From an uncultured Coriobacteriaceae bacterium (lineage in GTDB: Bacteria > Actinomycetota > Coriobacteriia > Coriobacteriales > Eggerthellaceae), in the NCBI GenBank assembly GCA_902781245.1, contig CACZIP010000093.1, positions 1-7,526 of the forward strand: a stretch of 7,526 nt of DNA, given 5' to 3'. This document shows positions 1-5,723 of the stretch, in pieces (position 1 is the first letter of the stretch; each line of letters opens with the position of its first letter). Position numbers and translations under genes: made by a program. A model generated the notes under the pieces. It was not told the DNA's origin, made no database searches, and worked only from the letters and a program-made list of their open reading frames with translations.

Positions 1-1614
1 GCCACCAACAAGGGCGCCGAGTGGATTCCCATCCGCCCGGGCACCGATGCCGCGCTCGTAGCCGGCATCGCCCACGAGCTCGAAACGCTCGGCCTCACTG
101 ACCACGATTTTCTGAAGAAGTACTGCGTCGGTTACAGCGAAGACACGCTTCCCGAGGGAGCGCCGAAGAACTCGTCGTACTACGCCTATATCATGGGCAC
201 GGGTTACGACAAGGTCGAGAAGACGCCTGCTTGGGCAGCCGAGATCACCGGTATCCCCGAGGCGCGTATCAAGCAGCTCGCCAAGGAGATCGGCGAGGCC
301 AAGCCGTTGTTCGTCGCCCAGGGCTGGGGCATGCAACGCCATGCCAACGGCGATTTCGCGGCCCGCGCCGTCATGCTGCTGCCGCAGTTGGTCGGCCAGG
401 TGGGAAAGCCCGGAACCAACGCTGGTACGCACGAGGGCAATACGGGATTCCCCCTGCCTACGCTTCCTACCGGCGACAATCCCATTGCCGAGAAGTTCCC
501 CAACTACCTGTGGCCCGAAGCCATCAAGGACGGCCCGTCGCTCACGGCCAAGAACGCCGGCATCAAGGGTGCCGATGCGCTGAAGACGAGCATCAAGATG
601 CTCGTGAACTACGGCAACAATATGCCCGCCGGCCAGAATGGCGACATCAACTTCACCACCGACATTCTGCGCGACGAGTCGCTGTGCGAGTTCATCTTGT
701 GCTACGACGTGTTCATGACGCCTTCGGCCAAGTTCGCCGACATCATCCTGCCCGACCTGACTCCGCAGGAGACCTATTCGCTTTCTGCTGCCGGCGAGAT
801 GAACGACAGTCTGGGCATCTGGTTCGGGCAGCCCATTCGCGAGCCGATGTACGAGCGTCGCGAGGTCTACGAGGTGTGCGGCGAGCTGGCGAAGCGCCTC
901 GGCGTCTACGACGAGTACTCCGAGGGCGGGCTGACTCGCGAGGACTGGTGCCGCAAGCTCTACGACGAGCTGCGCGAGGAAGTCGACGGCTTACCCACGT
1001 ACGACGAGGGCGTGGCCATGGGCATGTACAAGCGCACGGTCGAGATCGACACCAGCGTGGACCCCTTCATCCAAGACCCAGAAAACAACCCGCTTGAAAC
1101 AGAGACCGGCAAGATCCAGGTGTACTCACCCGAGCTTGCCAAGCTTGCCGATGAGTGGGAGCTGCCCGAGGGCGATTCCATCGTCCCCATCCCCGCCTAC
1201 GTGCCCGGTTTCGAAGGCGCTGGCAGTCAGACCGACAAACGTCCGCTGCAGCTGTTCTCGTTCCACTATCGTGCGCACACCCATTCGACCTACGCGAACA
1301 ACGAGGTCATCCAGAAGAGCGCGTCACATCAGCTGTGGATTAACCCCGCCGATGCGGAGTCGCGCGGCATCGCGGACGGCGACACGGTCAGCGTGGTTAC
1401 CGACCGCGGCGAAGTGCATATCCTGGCTAAAGTGACGAACCGCATCGTGCCGGGTGCCGTGGCGCTGCCCGAAGGCGGTTGGTATGACCCGACAGCCGAC
1501 GGCGTTGACAAGGGCGGATGCATCAACACGCTGGTGAGCCGCCGCATCAATCCGATCTCGAAGGGCACCGGCCAGCAGAGCAGCATCTGCGAAGTGACGA
1601 AAGTGGGTGCATAA
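1..1614 (+). CDS. dmsA: DMSO reductase-family molybdopterin catalytic subunit DmsA (5' partial)
   Basis: This is the catalytic subunit of a DmsABC-type respiratory reductase, which binds Mo-bis(molybdopterin guanine dinucleotide) and reduces a small oxidized acceptor at the cell envelope. The frame is open from base 1, so the 537 visible residues are the C-terminal two thirds. About 270 N-terminal residues are off the window, including the Tat signal, the FS0 cluster cysteines and the Mo-ligand residue. Visible DmsA hallmarks are RPGTDAAL near base 43, KYCVGYSED near 118, QGWGMQR near 319, TPSAKFADIILPD near 718, NPLETETGKIQVYSPE near 1087 and VDKGGCINTL near 1504. The C-terminal cofactor-binding domain is complete and ends at TAA. 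Three bases separate it from dmsB. Similarity to E. coli DmsA (recalled, not aligned) runs through the whole length. The substrate could be DMSO, another S- or N-oxide or a host or diet compound, since Eggerthellaceae encode many paralogues. The family call is secure; the substrate is not. Confidence 0.93.
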   Translation, partial: ATNKGAEWIPIRPGTDAALVAGIAHELETLGLTDHDFLKKYCVGYSEDTLPEGAPKNSSYYAYIMGTGYDKVEKTPAWAAEITGIPEARIKQLAKEIGEAKPLFVAQGWGMQRHANGDFAARAVMLLPQLVGQVGKPGTNAGTHEGNTGFPLPTLPTGDNPIAEKFPNYLWPEAIKDGPSLTAKNAGIKGADALKTSIKMLVNYGNNMPAGQNGDINFTTDILRDESLCEFILCYDVFMTPSAKFADIILPDLTPQETYSLSAAGEMNDSLGIWFGQPIREPMYERREVYEVCGELAKRLGVYDEYSEGGLTREDWCRKLYDELREEVDGLPTYDEGVAMGMYKRTVEIDTSVDPFIQDPENNPLETETGKIQVYSPELAKLADEWELPEGDSIVPIPAYVPGFEGAGSQTDKRPLQLFSFHYRAHTHSTYANNEVIQKSASHQLWINPADAESRGIADGDTVSVVTDRGEVHILAKVTNRIVPGAVALPEGGWYDPTADGVDKGGCINTLVSRRINPISKGTGQQSSICEVTKVGA

Positions 1615-1617
1615 GCC

Positions 1618-2235
1618 ATGACTCAATACGGATTCTTCTTCGACGCGACGCGCTGCACGGGTTGCAAGACGTGCGAGCTCTCGTGCAAGGACTACAAGAA
1701 CCTTCCGGTCGATTTCTCGTTCCGCCATGTGTACGAGGTCGAGGGCGGCGGTTGGCAGAAAGACGACGCTGGCTTCTGGACGACCGATTCTTACACGTAC
1801 TATCTGTCGATGTCGTGCAATCATTGCGATGACCCGGCCTGCACGAAGGCATGCCCGACGGGCGCCATGCACAAGGACGACAATGGAATTGTCTCGGTAG
1901 ACGAGACGAAATGCATCGGCTGCGGTTATTGCGCGATGGCGTGCCCCTACGACGCGCCGACGGTTTCGAAGGAAATTGGGCACAGCGCCAAGTGCAACGG
2001 GTGTGCCGAGCGAATCGCCGAGGGCATGCTGCCCATATGCGTGGAGGCTTGCTCGGGTCGCGCTCTGTTCTTCGGGCTGCTCGAGGAGCTGCCCAACACC
2101 GACGAGCGTGCCGAAGTGGCGCCCTTGCCGCCTGCAAGCCTGACCGGCCCCAACCTATACCTGAAGGAATGCGCGGCTATGCAGGAGAAGGCCGACGCTG
2201 CTGCGAAGATCTCGAATATCCTGGAGGTGATGTAG
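1618..2235 (+). CDS. dmsB: DmsB-type 4Fe-4S electron-transfer subunit
   Basis: This 205-residue iron-sulfur subunit carries electrons from the membrane anchor to the molybdenum subunit. All sixteen cysteines for four [4Fe-4S] clusters are present in ferredoxin spacing: C13/C16/C19/C23, C67/C70/C75/C79, C99/C102/C105/C109 and C126/C129/C141/C145. The N-terminus (MTQYGFFFDATRCTGCKTCE) and the segment SCNHCDDPACTKACPTGAMH are nearly diagnostic of DmsB rather than of other ferredoxin-like subunits. Length matches the E. coli protein (about 205). No signal peptide is seen, as expected for a subunit that is co-exported with its Tat-targeted partner. The start lies three bases after the dmsA stop and has only a weak upstream Shine-Dalgarno, so translation is probably coupled to dmsA. 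The proline usual after the last cysteine of cluster four is replaced (CSGRAL rather than CPxRAL), a minor local variation. Confidence 0.96.
   Translation: MTQYGFFFDATRCTGCKTCELSCKDYKNLPVDFSFRHVYEVEGGGWQKDDAGFWTTDSYTYYLSMSCNHCDDPACTKACPTGAMHKDDNGIVSVDETKCIGCGYCAMACPYDAPTVSKEIGHSAKCNGCAERIAEGMLPICVEACSGRALFFGLLEELPNTDERAEVAPLPPASLTGPNLYLKECAAMQEKADAAAKISNILEVM
2223..2231 (+). promoter_or_regulatory. Very strong ribosome binding site of dmsC inside the dmsB 3' end
   Basis: GGAGGTGAT is a nine-base perfect complement to the 16S rRNA anti-Shine-Dalgarno tail. It lies in the last codons of dmsB, five bases before the dmsC ATG at 2237. It fixes the dmsC start and suggests efficient independent loading of the membrane subunit. 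Confidence 0.85.
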
Positions 2236-2236
2236 C

Positions 2237-3097
2237 ATGGCTGCTGCGTTCCACGAACTGCCCCTCGCCTTGTTCACGACGTTGGCTTCGATCGGCGCGG
2301 GTGCATTCATCACGTTAACCGTGGCGTTCTTCACGACGAAGTTCGACGATGAGGTCTTGGCGCGAATCGACAAGCTCGCGCTCGTGCCAGCCATCTTCGT
2401 CATTGTCGGTTTCATCGCGGCCTTCTTCCATCTTGCGAATCCGATGGCTGCGTTCGGTGTGTTTGGCGGTCTTGGCCGCTCGCCAATGTCGAACGAGCTT
2501 GCCGTTGCGGTGCTGTTCGCAGTTGTGATGGCGGTGTATGTGATCATGGGGCTCGCCGGCAAGCTCGGCGGAGCGCGCAAGGGGCTCGTCGCGGCTTGCG
2601 CCGTTCTGGCGATACTGTTCGCCGTGTTCATGGGCCTCGCTTACAACCTGCCTACCGTCCCCACGTGGTCGACGCCTTACCCGGTTGTCCAGATGCTGGG
2701 GTACGCCCTGCTCGGCGGTGCTGCGCTCGGCGCATGCGTCCTAGCTTTCGCCGGCGTGCTCGACGATGCGCTGCAGGGTTCGTTCAAGGCCGTACTCATC
2801 GTTTTGGCCGTGTGCGGTGCGGTGATCTCCATCGCTGGCCTGGTGCTCATGCATTCCGGGGCAGCAGGTGTTTCCAACCTGATCGTGAACGGAACGACCC
2901 TTGCCGCAGGTGCTCAAGGCGCACTGTTCGCTGCCGTCGCCTGCCTCGTCTTGTCGTGCGCTTGCACTGTAGCTGCAGCCATGGGCAAGGGTGGCAAGGC
3001 GGCGTGCGCACTGGCTGTCGTCCTGGCGCTCGCAGGCGTGTTCGCCGGTCGCCTCGTCTTCTACGCGCTGCAGATTTCGGTTGGCATATCGTTCTAA
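2237..3097 (+). CDS. dmsC: DmsC-type membrane anchor and quinol oxidase subunit
   Basis: This 286-residue integral membrane protein anchors DmsAB and oxidizes menaquinol. Eight hydrophobic segments can be read at about residues 10-32, 46-66, 87-109, 115-138, 148-172, 180-204, 223-249 and 255-280, the DmsC topology and length. The motif FFHLANP places a histidine at residue 65. E. coli DmsC also has a functionally important His65 in the corresponding HLxxP context, which affects quinol binding (established knowledge, from memory). SNEL following the short loop also recalls the SNE motif of DmsC. It starts one base after the dmsB stop and completes the ABC operon. The remaining sequence is Ala/Val/Leu-rich and weakly conserved, as is usual for this family. 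No chaperone gene (DmsD/TorD type) follows; the operon ends here at a terminator. Confidence 0.92.
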   Translation: MAAAFHELPLALFTTLASIGAGAFITLTVAFFTTKFDDEVLARIDKLALVPAIFVIVGFIAAFFHLANPMAAFGVFGGLGRSPMSNELAVAVLFAVVMAVYVIMGLAGKLGGARKGLVAACAVLAILFAVFMGLAYNLPTVPTWSTPYPVVQMLGYALLGGAALGACVLAFAGVLDDALQGSFKAVLIVLAVCGAVISIAGLVLMHSGAAGVSNLIVNGTTLAAGAQGALFAAVACLVLSCACTVAAAMGKGGKAACALAVVLALAGVFAGRLVFYALQISVGISF

Positions 3098-3126
3098 TGC
3101 AGCTGTAGGCGTGTAGCGCTCGCTAA

Positions 3127-3139
3127 CATGTGTCACATG
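3127..3139. repeat. 13-bp palindrome downstream of dmsC
   Basis: CATGTG-T-CACATG is a perfect 6-1-6 palindrome between the dmsC stop and its terminator. It contains the octamer ATGTGTCA, which recurs in the tetR/radical SAM intergenic operator and at the right end of the 153-bp repeat element. It may be a protein-binding site or chance. Confidence 0.4.
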
Positions 3140-3146
3140 ACGAATC

Positions 3147-3184
3147 GCCCCCTTTCTTCTGTTGCGAAGAAAGGGGGCTTCTTC
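3147..3184 (+). terminator. Rho-independent terminator of the dmsABC operon
   Basis: A perfect 13-bp stem (GCCCCCTTTCTTC at 3147-3159, its complement at 3166-3178) with the six-base loop TGTTGC is followed by TTCTTC. It lies 50 bases after the dmsC stop and before a convergent gene. The T-run is interrupted by C, but the stem is very stable. Confidence 0.88.
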
Positions 3185-3297
3185 ATGGTTGGAAATGCGC
3201 CTGCAACGCATGCGGCGTAGCATCGAAGCTGTGTATGGCCTGTAGGGGGGATGCGCTTGGCAGCGTTCGCGTCCTCTCTGACAAGAGACGACTATGC

Positions 3298-3846
3298 TCA
3301 GGACGATTGCCCGTAGGCCTTGCGAAGCGTAGCGGGCATGCAGGCGAACATCTGGCGCGCGAGCTGCTCAGGCGTCGCGTCGATTTCACCGTTTAGCCAG
3401 TCGACCAGGCATCCCACATTGGCATGCGCGAAATGTCGCGCCTCGAACGCATAGGGGAGGGCGAGTGACGGTACTCCCAGATGCCGTTTGAGAGCAGCTT
3501 CGTTTGCCTCGATGCTGAACTGCAGCAGATAGCGGTAGATGGAGTTTTGCGAGTCCTCGCTGAATGCGCGGCGGTAGAAGCTGCGTCGTCCCCAGAGCCG
3601 ATGGTGGGCTTGCGCATAGAGCTCGACCGAGTAGGGTTCACCCGCCTCTTCTGCTTGGCTGTAGTCGCGCTCGAACATCCACGCTACCAGGTCGTACTTG
3701 TCCTTGAAGTGGTAGTAGAACACGCGACGTTCCACACCGCAGCGTGCGCAGAGGTCGGCCACGCGCACTTTCGAGAGCGGCATTTGCTCCATCATGTTTT
3801 CGAGCGCGTCGGCGAACATGCCTTTCGTGTCGCGCATCGTGCGCAT
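3298..3846 (-). CDS. TetR/AcrR-family transcriptional regulator
   Basis: This 182-residue protein is a one-component DNA-binding repressor or activator of the TetR family. The N-terminal helix-turn-helix spans roughly residues 24-50 (VRVADLCARCGV, then RRVFYYHFKDKYDLV, the characteristic recognition-helix and FYYHFKDK segment). The C-terminal part is helical and ligand-binding in type, with no closer family assignable by eye; the spacing recalls DhaS-like TetR members. The ATG at 3846 is chosen because AGGAGG lies four bases upstream; a GTG at 3864 in the same frame would place the Shine-Dalgarno inside the gene. It is transcribed divergently from the radical SAM gene, and a 31-bp inverted repeat lies 12 bases upstream of its start, so autoregulation and control of the neighbour are likely. 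Its 3' end faces dmsC. The effector is unknown. Confidence 0.88.
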   Translation of the reverse strand: MRTMRDTKGMFADALENMMEQMPLSKVRVADLCARCGVERRVFYYHFKDKYDLVAWMFERDYSQAEEAGEPYSVELYAQAHHRLWGRRSFYRRAFSEDSQNSIYRYLLQFSIEANEAALKRHLGVPSLALPYAFEARHFAHANVGCLVDWLNGEIDATPEQLARQMFACMPATLRKAYGQSS

Positions 3847-3858
3847 ACATCCTCCTTT

Positions 3859-3889
3859 TGACACACTGGTACCCGGTACCTATGTGTCA
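3859..3889. promoter_or_regulatory. Candidate TetR operator, 31-bp inverted repeat
   Basis: The left arm TGACACACTGGTACC (3859-3873) and the reverse complement of the right arm, TGACACATAGGTACC (3875-3889), agree at 13 of 15 positions around a single central base at 3874. The inner GGTACC is itself palindromic and appears twice. Length and position fit a TetR-dimer or double-dimer site in a divergent intergenic region. It sits directly upstream of the regulator's Shine-Dalgarno and just upstream of a plausible promoter for the radical SAM gene. Confidence 0.75.
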
Positions 3890-3895
3890 TCGTAT

Positions 3896-3923
3896 TTGCT
3901 AAATTCATAATACCGTACATAAT
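3896..3923 (+). promoter_or_regulatory. Possible sigma-70-type promoter for the radical SAM gene
   Basis: TTGCTA (3896-3901) and CATAAT (3918-3923) are separated by 16 bases and lie in an AT-rich stretch unlike the surrounding coding DNA. They would start transcription about 70 bases before the ATG at 4002. The -35 match is partial, so this is a suggestion only. Confidence 0.4.
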
Positions 3924-4001
3924 AGAGAAATGTATGGATAACTAATGGGTACACAGCGCTATCCTTCAGTCGAGAAAACACGACGAGAAGGAGACGACAC
4001 C

Positions 4002-4883
4002 ATGCATTTCACCGAACCTGTTTACCGCAATCCCTATTGGCCCACGTGGCCGCTGCTCGAGATCACGCGCGGCTGCACGCACAACAAGTGCAAGTTCTGC
4101 ACGATGTACAAGGGCGTGCGCTTCGGCGTGCCCGACATGGAAACCATCGAGGCCGACCTGCGAGAGCTTGCCGCGACCGACCCGCACGCGCGCACCATTC
4201 AGCTGCTTTCCGCCAACCCGCTCGCGCTGCCGTACGACAGGCTTGCTCCCATCCTGGAGAAGATCAACGAGTACCTGCCCGAGATCGAGTACATCTATGG
4301 CGCGGGGCGCGTGACCGACTTCCGCAACAAGACCGTCGAGCAGCTGCGCGCGCTGAGGGACCTCGGCATGCGCGAGATCAGCATGGGCACTGAGAGCGGC
4401 GACGACTGGACGCTCGAGCGCATCAACAAGGGCTACCATGCCGCCGACATCCTGGAGCAGTGCGCCAAGCTGGACGAGGCGGGGGTTCGCTACTGGCACA
4501 CGTTCCTGAACGGCGTGGCCGGCACATCGCACAGCCGCGAGCACGCCATCAACTCCGCGAAGGTGTTCAGCCAGACGAACCCCATGGTCGTGGGCACGGG
4601 TGGGCTCACGCTGTTCCCGGGCACGCCGCTGCTCGAGGAGGCGCAACGCGGCGAATTCGACCCACTCGACGAGCGCGGCCTGCTCGAGGAAGTGCTGCTG
4701 TTTGTTGAGAACCTGGAGTGCGACTGTTCGTTCATAACGCACCACACCGTCGGCGGCGCGAATCTGACCGGCCCCGACTTCCTCGGCCGCAAGGAGCGCA
4801 TCGTGGCCGCCCTGCGCGACGAGATCGACCACGGCGACATGGAGCGCATGGCACGCCGCCGCGCGATGAAGACGACGCTGTAA
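4002..4883 (+). CDS. Radical SAM enzyme of unknown reaction
   Basis: This 293-residue protein is a single-domain radical SAM enzyme that should bind a [4Fe-4S] cluster and S-adenosylmethionine and generate a 5'-deoxyadenosyl radical. The cluster motif is C25-THNK-C30-KF-C33, a CX4CX2C spacing rather than the canonical CX3CX2C, followed by TMY. A GTESGDD segment near residue 128 fits the glycine-rich and acidic SAM-contact region, and LFPGTPLLEEA near residue 205 is common in Elp3/MiaB-like radical SAM folds. No B12-binding, SPASM or TRAM domain is present. The ATG at 4002 is chosen because AGAAGGAG ends eight bases upstream; an in-frame ATG at 3945 lacks a Shine-Dalgarno. It is divergent from a TetR gene with a shared operator region and appears monocistronic. 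The substrate is unknown. From memory, related anaerobe proteins annotated only as radical SAM share the GCxHNxCxFC signature. Confidence 0.9.
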   Translation: MHFTEPVYRNPYWPTWPLLEITRGCTHNKCKFCTMYKGVRFGVPDMETIEADLRELAATDPHARTIQLLSANPLALPYDRLAPILEKINEYLPEIEYIYGAGRVTDFRNKTVEQLRALRDLGMREISMGTESGDDWTLERINKGYHAADILEQCAKLDEAGVRYWHTFLNGVAGTSHSREHAINSAKVFSQTNPMVVGTGGLTLFPGTPLLEEAQRGEFDPLDERGLLEEVLLFVENLECDCSFITHHTVGGANLTGPDFLGRKERIVAALRDEIDHGDMERMARRRAMKTTL

Positions 4884-4987
4884 GAATCGTGGCGATGATG
4901 CTGATGGGCTACCTAGGGGAGAACGCCCAGCCATCGAACTGGCACTTCAAGCGCAAATCCTCCGAGGAGCTCTACCGCTTCCTGTAG
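4884..4987 (+). pseudogene. C-terminal remnant of a nitroreductase-like gene
   Basis: Starting one base after the radical SAM stop, an open frame shifted relative to it reads RIVAMMLMGYLGENAQPSNW and then HFKRKSSEELYRFL before TAG. The codons are strongly GC-rich at the third position (about 29 of 32), as in real genes here. The pattern of a hydrophobic strand, GY(L/P)xE(N/D)AxP, a basic HFxRK and xxEELxxFL matches the typical C-terminus of nitroreductase-family flavoproteins. The match is by recall, not alignment. A GTG at 4889 could start a 32-residue peptide, but without a convincing Shine-Dalgarno. The simplest reading is that a deletion fused the end of the radical SAM gene to the tail of a lost nitroreductase gene. 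It could also be a small unrecognised gene. Confidence 0.45.
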
Positions 4988-5039
4988 GGATGGCTGGAGC
5001 GTGCCCTAGCTCTGCCTATAAGTCTGGATGCCGATCGAG

Positions 5040-5051
5040 GGTCATATGACC
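5040..5051. repeat. 12-bp perfect palindrome
   Basis: GGTCATATGACC is exactly self-complementary. A further GGGTC (5057-5061) follows six bases later. No gene starts close downstream, so an operator role has no visible target; it could be a relic of a lost promoter region. Confidence 0.35.
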
Positions 5052-5213
5052 TGTTTGGGTCGCAAAAACAATACATATAGGCGTGAACGTAGGGTAGGGG
5101 TTCGTTCGTGCAGGCCAATGCCAGGCTAGTTTAGGATTCTCGGCGAAGCTGGCCGATGGCCGCATGACTTATCCGTGATTCAAAAGGTAGATTTTTGAAA
5201 TCTCGATGTTGAA

Positions 5214-5366
5214 GTGTCATAAAAATGAGATTTTACAATTCTTTGGGCGCCATACGCTAAACCAGGTTTTCGTCGAACTGGGAAAACACGCATCAGCGTC
5301 GTTTGCGGCATCCTGAAACACCTCGAAAATACGAGTCAGAATTGCAAAAATCAGATTTTGTGACAC
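5214..5366. repeat. 153-bp MITE-like element with 29-bp imperfect terminal inverted repeats
   Basis: The left arm, 5214-5242, begins GTGTCAT and ends CAATTCT. The reverse complement of the right arm, 5338-5366, begins GTGTCAC and ends CAATTCT. Ungapped comparison gives 21 identities in 29, with both ends of the arms matching best. The 95-bp interior has small hairpins, for example GTTTTC/GAAAAC and CTCG/CGAG, and no coding evidence on the plus strand. Arm length, total size and lower GC than the surrounding genes fit a miniature inverted-repeat transposable element or a structured intergenic repeat. No target-site duplication is visible at the edges, so the boundaries are uncertain. Confidence 0.5.
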
Positions 5367-5477
5367 ATAGCGGAGAAAAGGAGGAACAGCATAGATAAAG
5401 AGGCCATCATCTCGGCGTTCGACCATGAGGCCATCGCCGCCGTCGCAGAACACGCAGGTCGAATGTTTGGTCGTCAT
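5217..5477 (-). CDS. Doubtful 86-residue reading frame across the repeat element
   Basis: A minus-strand frame could start at ATG 5477, with a GAGGGG-like Shine-Dalgarno four bases upstream, and encode a small protein that begins MTTKHSTCVFCDGGDGLMVE and carries a CxxC pair. Its second half runs through the 153-bp inverted-repeat element and stops inside the left repeat arm. I recognise no family. It conflicts with the opposite-strand frame at 5391-5573, which has a much better Shine-Dalgarno, and at most one of the two is real. It is listed because the frame stays open through the element and its third positions are moderately GC-rich. Confidence 0.2.
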   Translation of the reverse strand: MTTKHSTCVFCDGGDGLMVERRDDGLFIYAVPPFLRYVSQNLIFAILTRIFEVFQDAANDADACFPSSTKTWFSVWRPKNCKISFL

Positions 5478-5573
5478 GAAGCCCCTCTGCCAAAGATGCC
5501 GGAATGCGGAAGATACCGAAATCTGATCATTCGGCACGCGTTTACTCACTTCCATGGAATGCAGCAAAGATAG
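5376..5573 (+). pseudogene. Decayed gene start: strong Shine-Dalgarno followed by an ATA-initiated frame
   Basis: AAAAGGAGG (5376-5384) is followed six bases later by ATA (5391), exactly where a start codon should be. From there the frame is open for 60 codons to TAG at 5571-5573, reading DKEAIISAFDHEAIAAVAEH at its start. The first 18 codons are mostly GC-ending (about 15 of 18) as in native genes; later codons drift towards AT-ending and rare Arg codons. No ATG, GTG or TTG lies upstream before the in-frame stop at 5361. The likeliest reading is that a normal ATG mutated to ATA in a truncated gene. The 153-bp repeat ends only ten bases before the Shine-Dalgarno, so the element may have cut the gene off from its promoter. 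The protein family is not recognised. A true ATA start is possible but rare. Confidence 0.35.
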
Positions 5574-5603
5574 GGCGCAACAAGGACAGGGTGCGACAAG
5601 GAA
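5572..5603. repeat. Imperfect 16-bp tandem duplication
   Basis: Two adjacent copies, AGGGCGCAACAAGGAC (5572-5587) and AGGGTGCGACAAGGAA (5588-5603), agree at 13 of 16 positions. They sit just after the decayed frame and before the PQ-loop gene promoter. They could be replication slippage or direct repeats of a binding site. Confidence 0.45.
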
Positions 5604-5649
5604 GCTTCCTGCCGCGCGTGATTAAGCTGCAAGGAATCGCGGGGAATTG

Positions 5650-5678
5650 TTGACACCGCCCAATGGCAGTCCTATACC
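5650..5678 (+). promoter_or_regulatory. Sigma-70-type promoter of the PQ-loop gene
   Basis: A consensus -35 box TTGACA (5650-5655) and TATACC (5673-5678) are separated by exactly 17 bases. Transcription would begin near 5685, giving a leader of about 40 bases before the ATG at 5724. This is the best core promoter in the window. Confidence 0.72.
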
Positions 5679-5723
5679 GTATCAGGTTCATTCAAGGGTC
5701 AGTTACGATGGAGGCACACGAGG

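Larger units (their letters stand above)
4988..5649. other. Gene-poor, lower-GC interval between the radical SAM and PQ-loop genes
   Basis: No confident intact gene is seen in these roughly 660 bases. Contents are a 12-bp palindrome (5040-5051), a small AT-rich inverted repeat (ATTCAAAA 5178-5185 with TTTTGAAAT 5193-5201), the 153-bp inverted-repeat element (5214-5366), a decayed reading frame with a strong Shine-Dalgarno (5376-5573), a 16-bp imperfect tandem repeat (5572-5603) and the palindrome GGAAGCTTCC (5600-5609). The composition and debris suggest an insertion and decay zone. Confidence 0.6.

Noticed and set aside
231..1097. Alternative plus-strand frame of 288 codons inside dmsA
   Set aside because: Arg- and His-rich out-of-frame translation overlapping the conserved catalytic subunit; not a gene.
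1324..1983. Minus-strand open frame of about 220 codons opposite dmsA/dmsB
   Set aside because: It crosses the boundary of two confidently assigned genes and has no Shine-Dalgarno or domain; it is a GC-driven shadow.
3241..3297. Weak stem TCTCT/AGAGA downstream of the first TetR gene as a terminator
   Set aside because: Only five contiguous pairs and no T-run on the minus strand.
3130..3396. Small plus-strand frame of 88 codons after dmsC
   Set aside because: It reads through the operon terminator and into the antisense of the TetR gene, with no plausible protein features.
3966..4934. Long minus-strand open frame (about 320 codons) opposite the radical SAM gene
   Set aside because: It is antisense to a clearly conserved radical SAM protein, its Ala/Arg/Val-rich translation has no recognisable motifs, and it arises from GC-rich codon structure.
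5400..5435. GAGGCCATC repeated at 5400-5408 and 5427-5435, considered as a possible short-repeat or CRISPR-like signal
   Set aside because: There are only two copies of nine bases, in the same reading frame and encoding the same Glu-Ala-Ile; common codons explain it.
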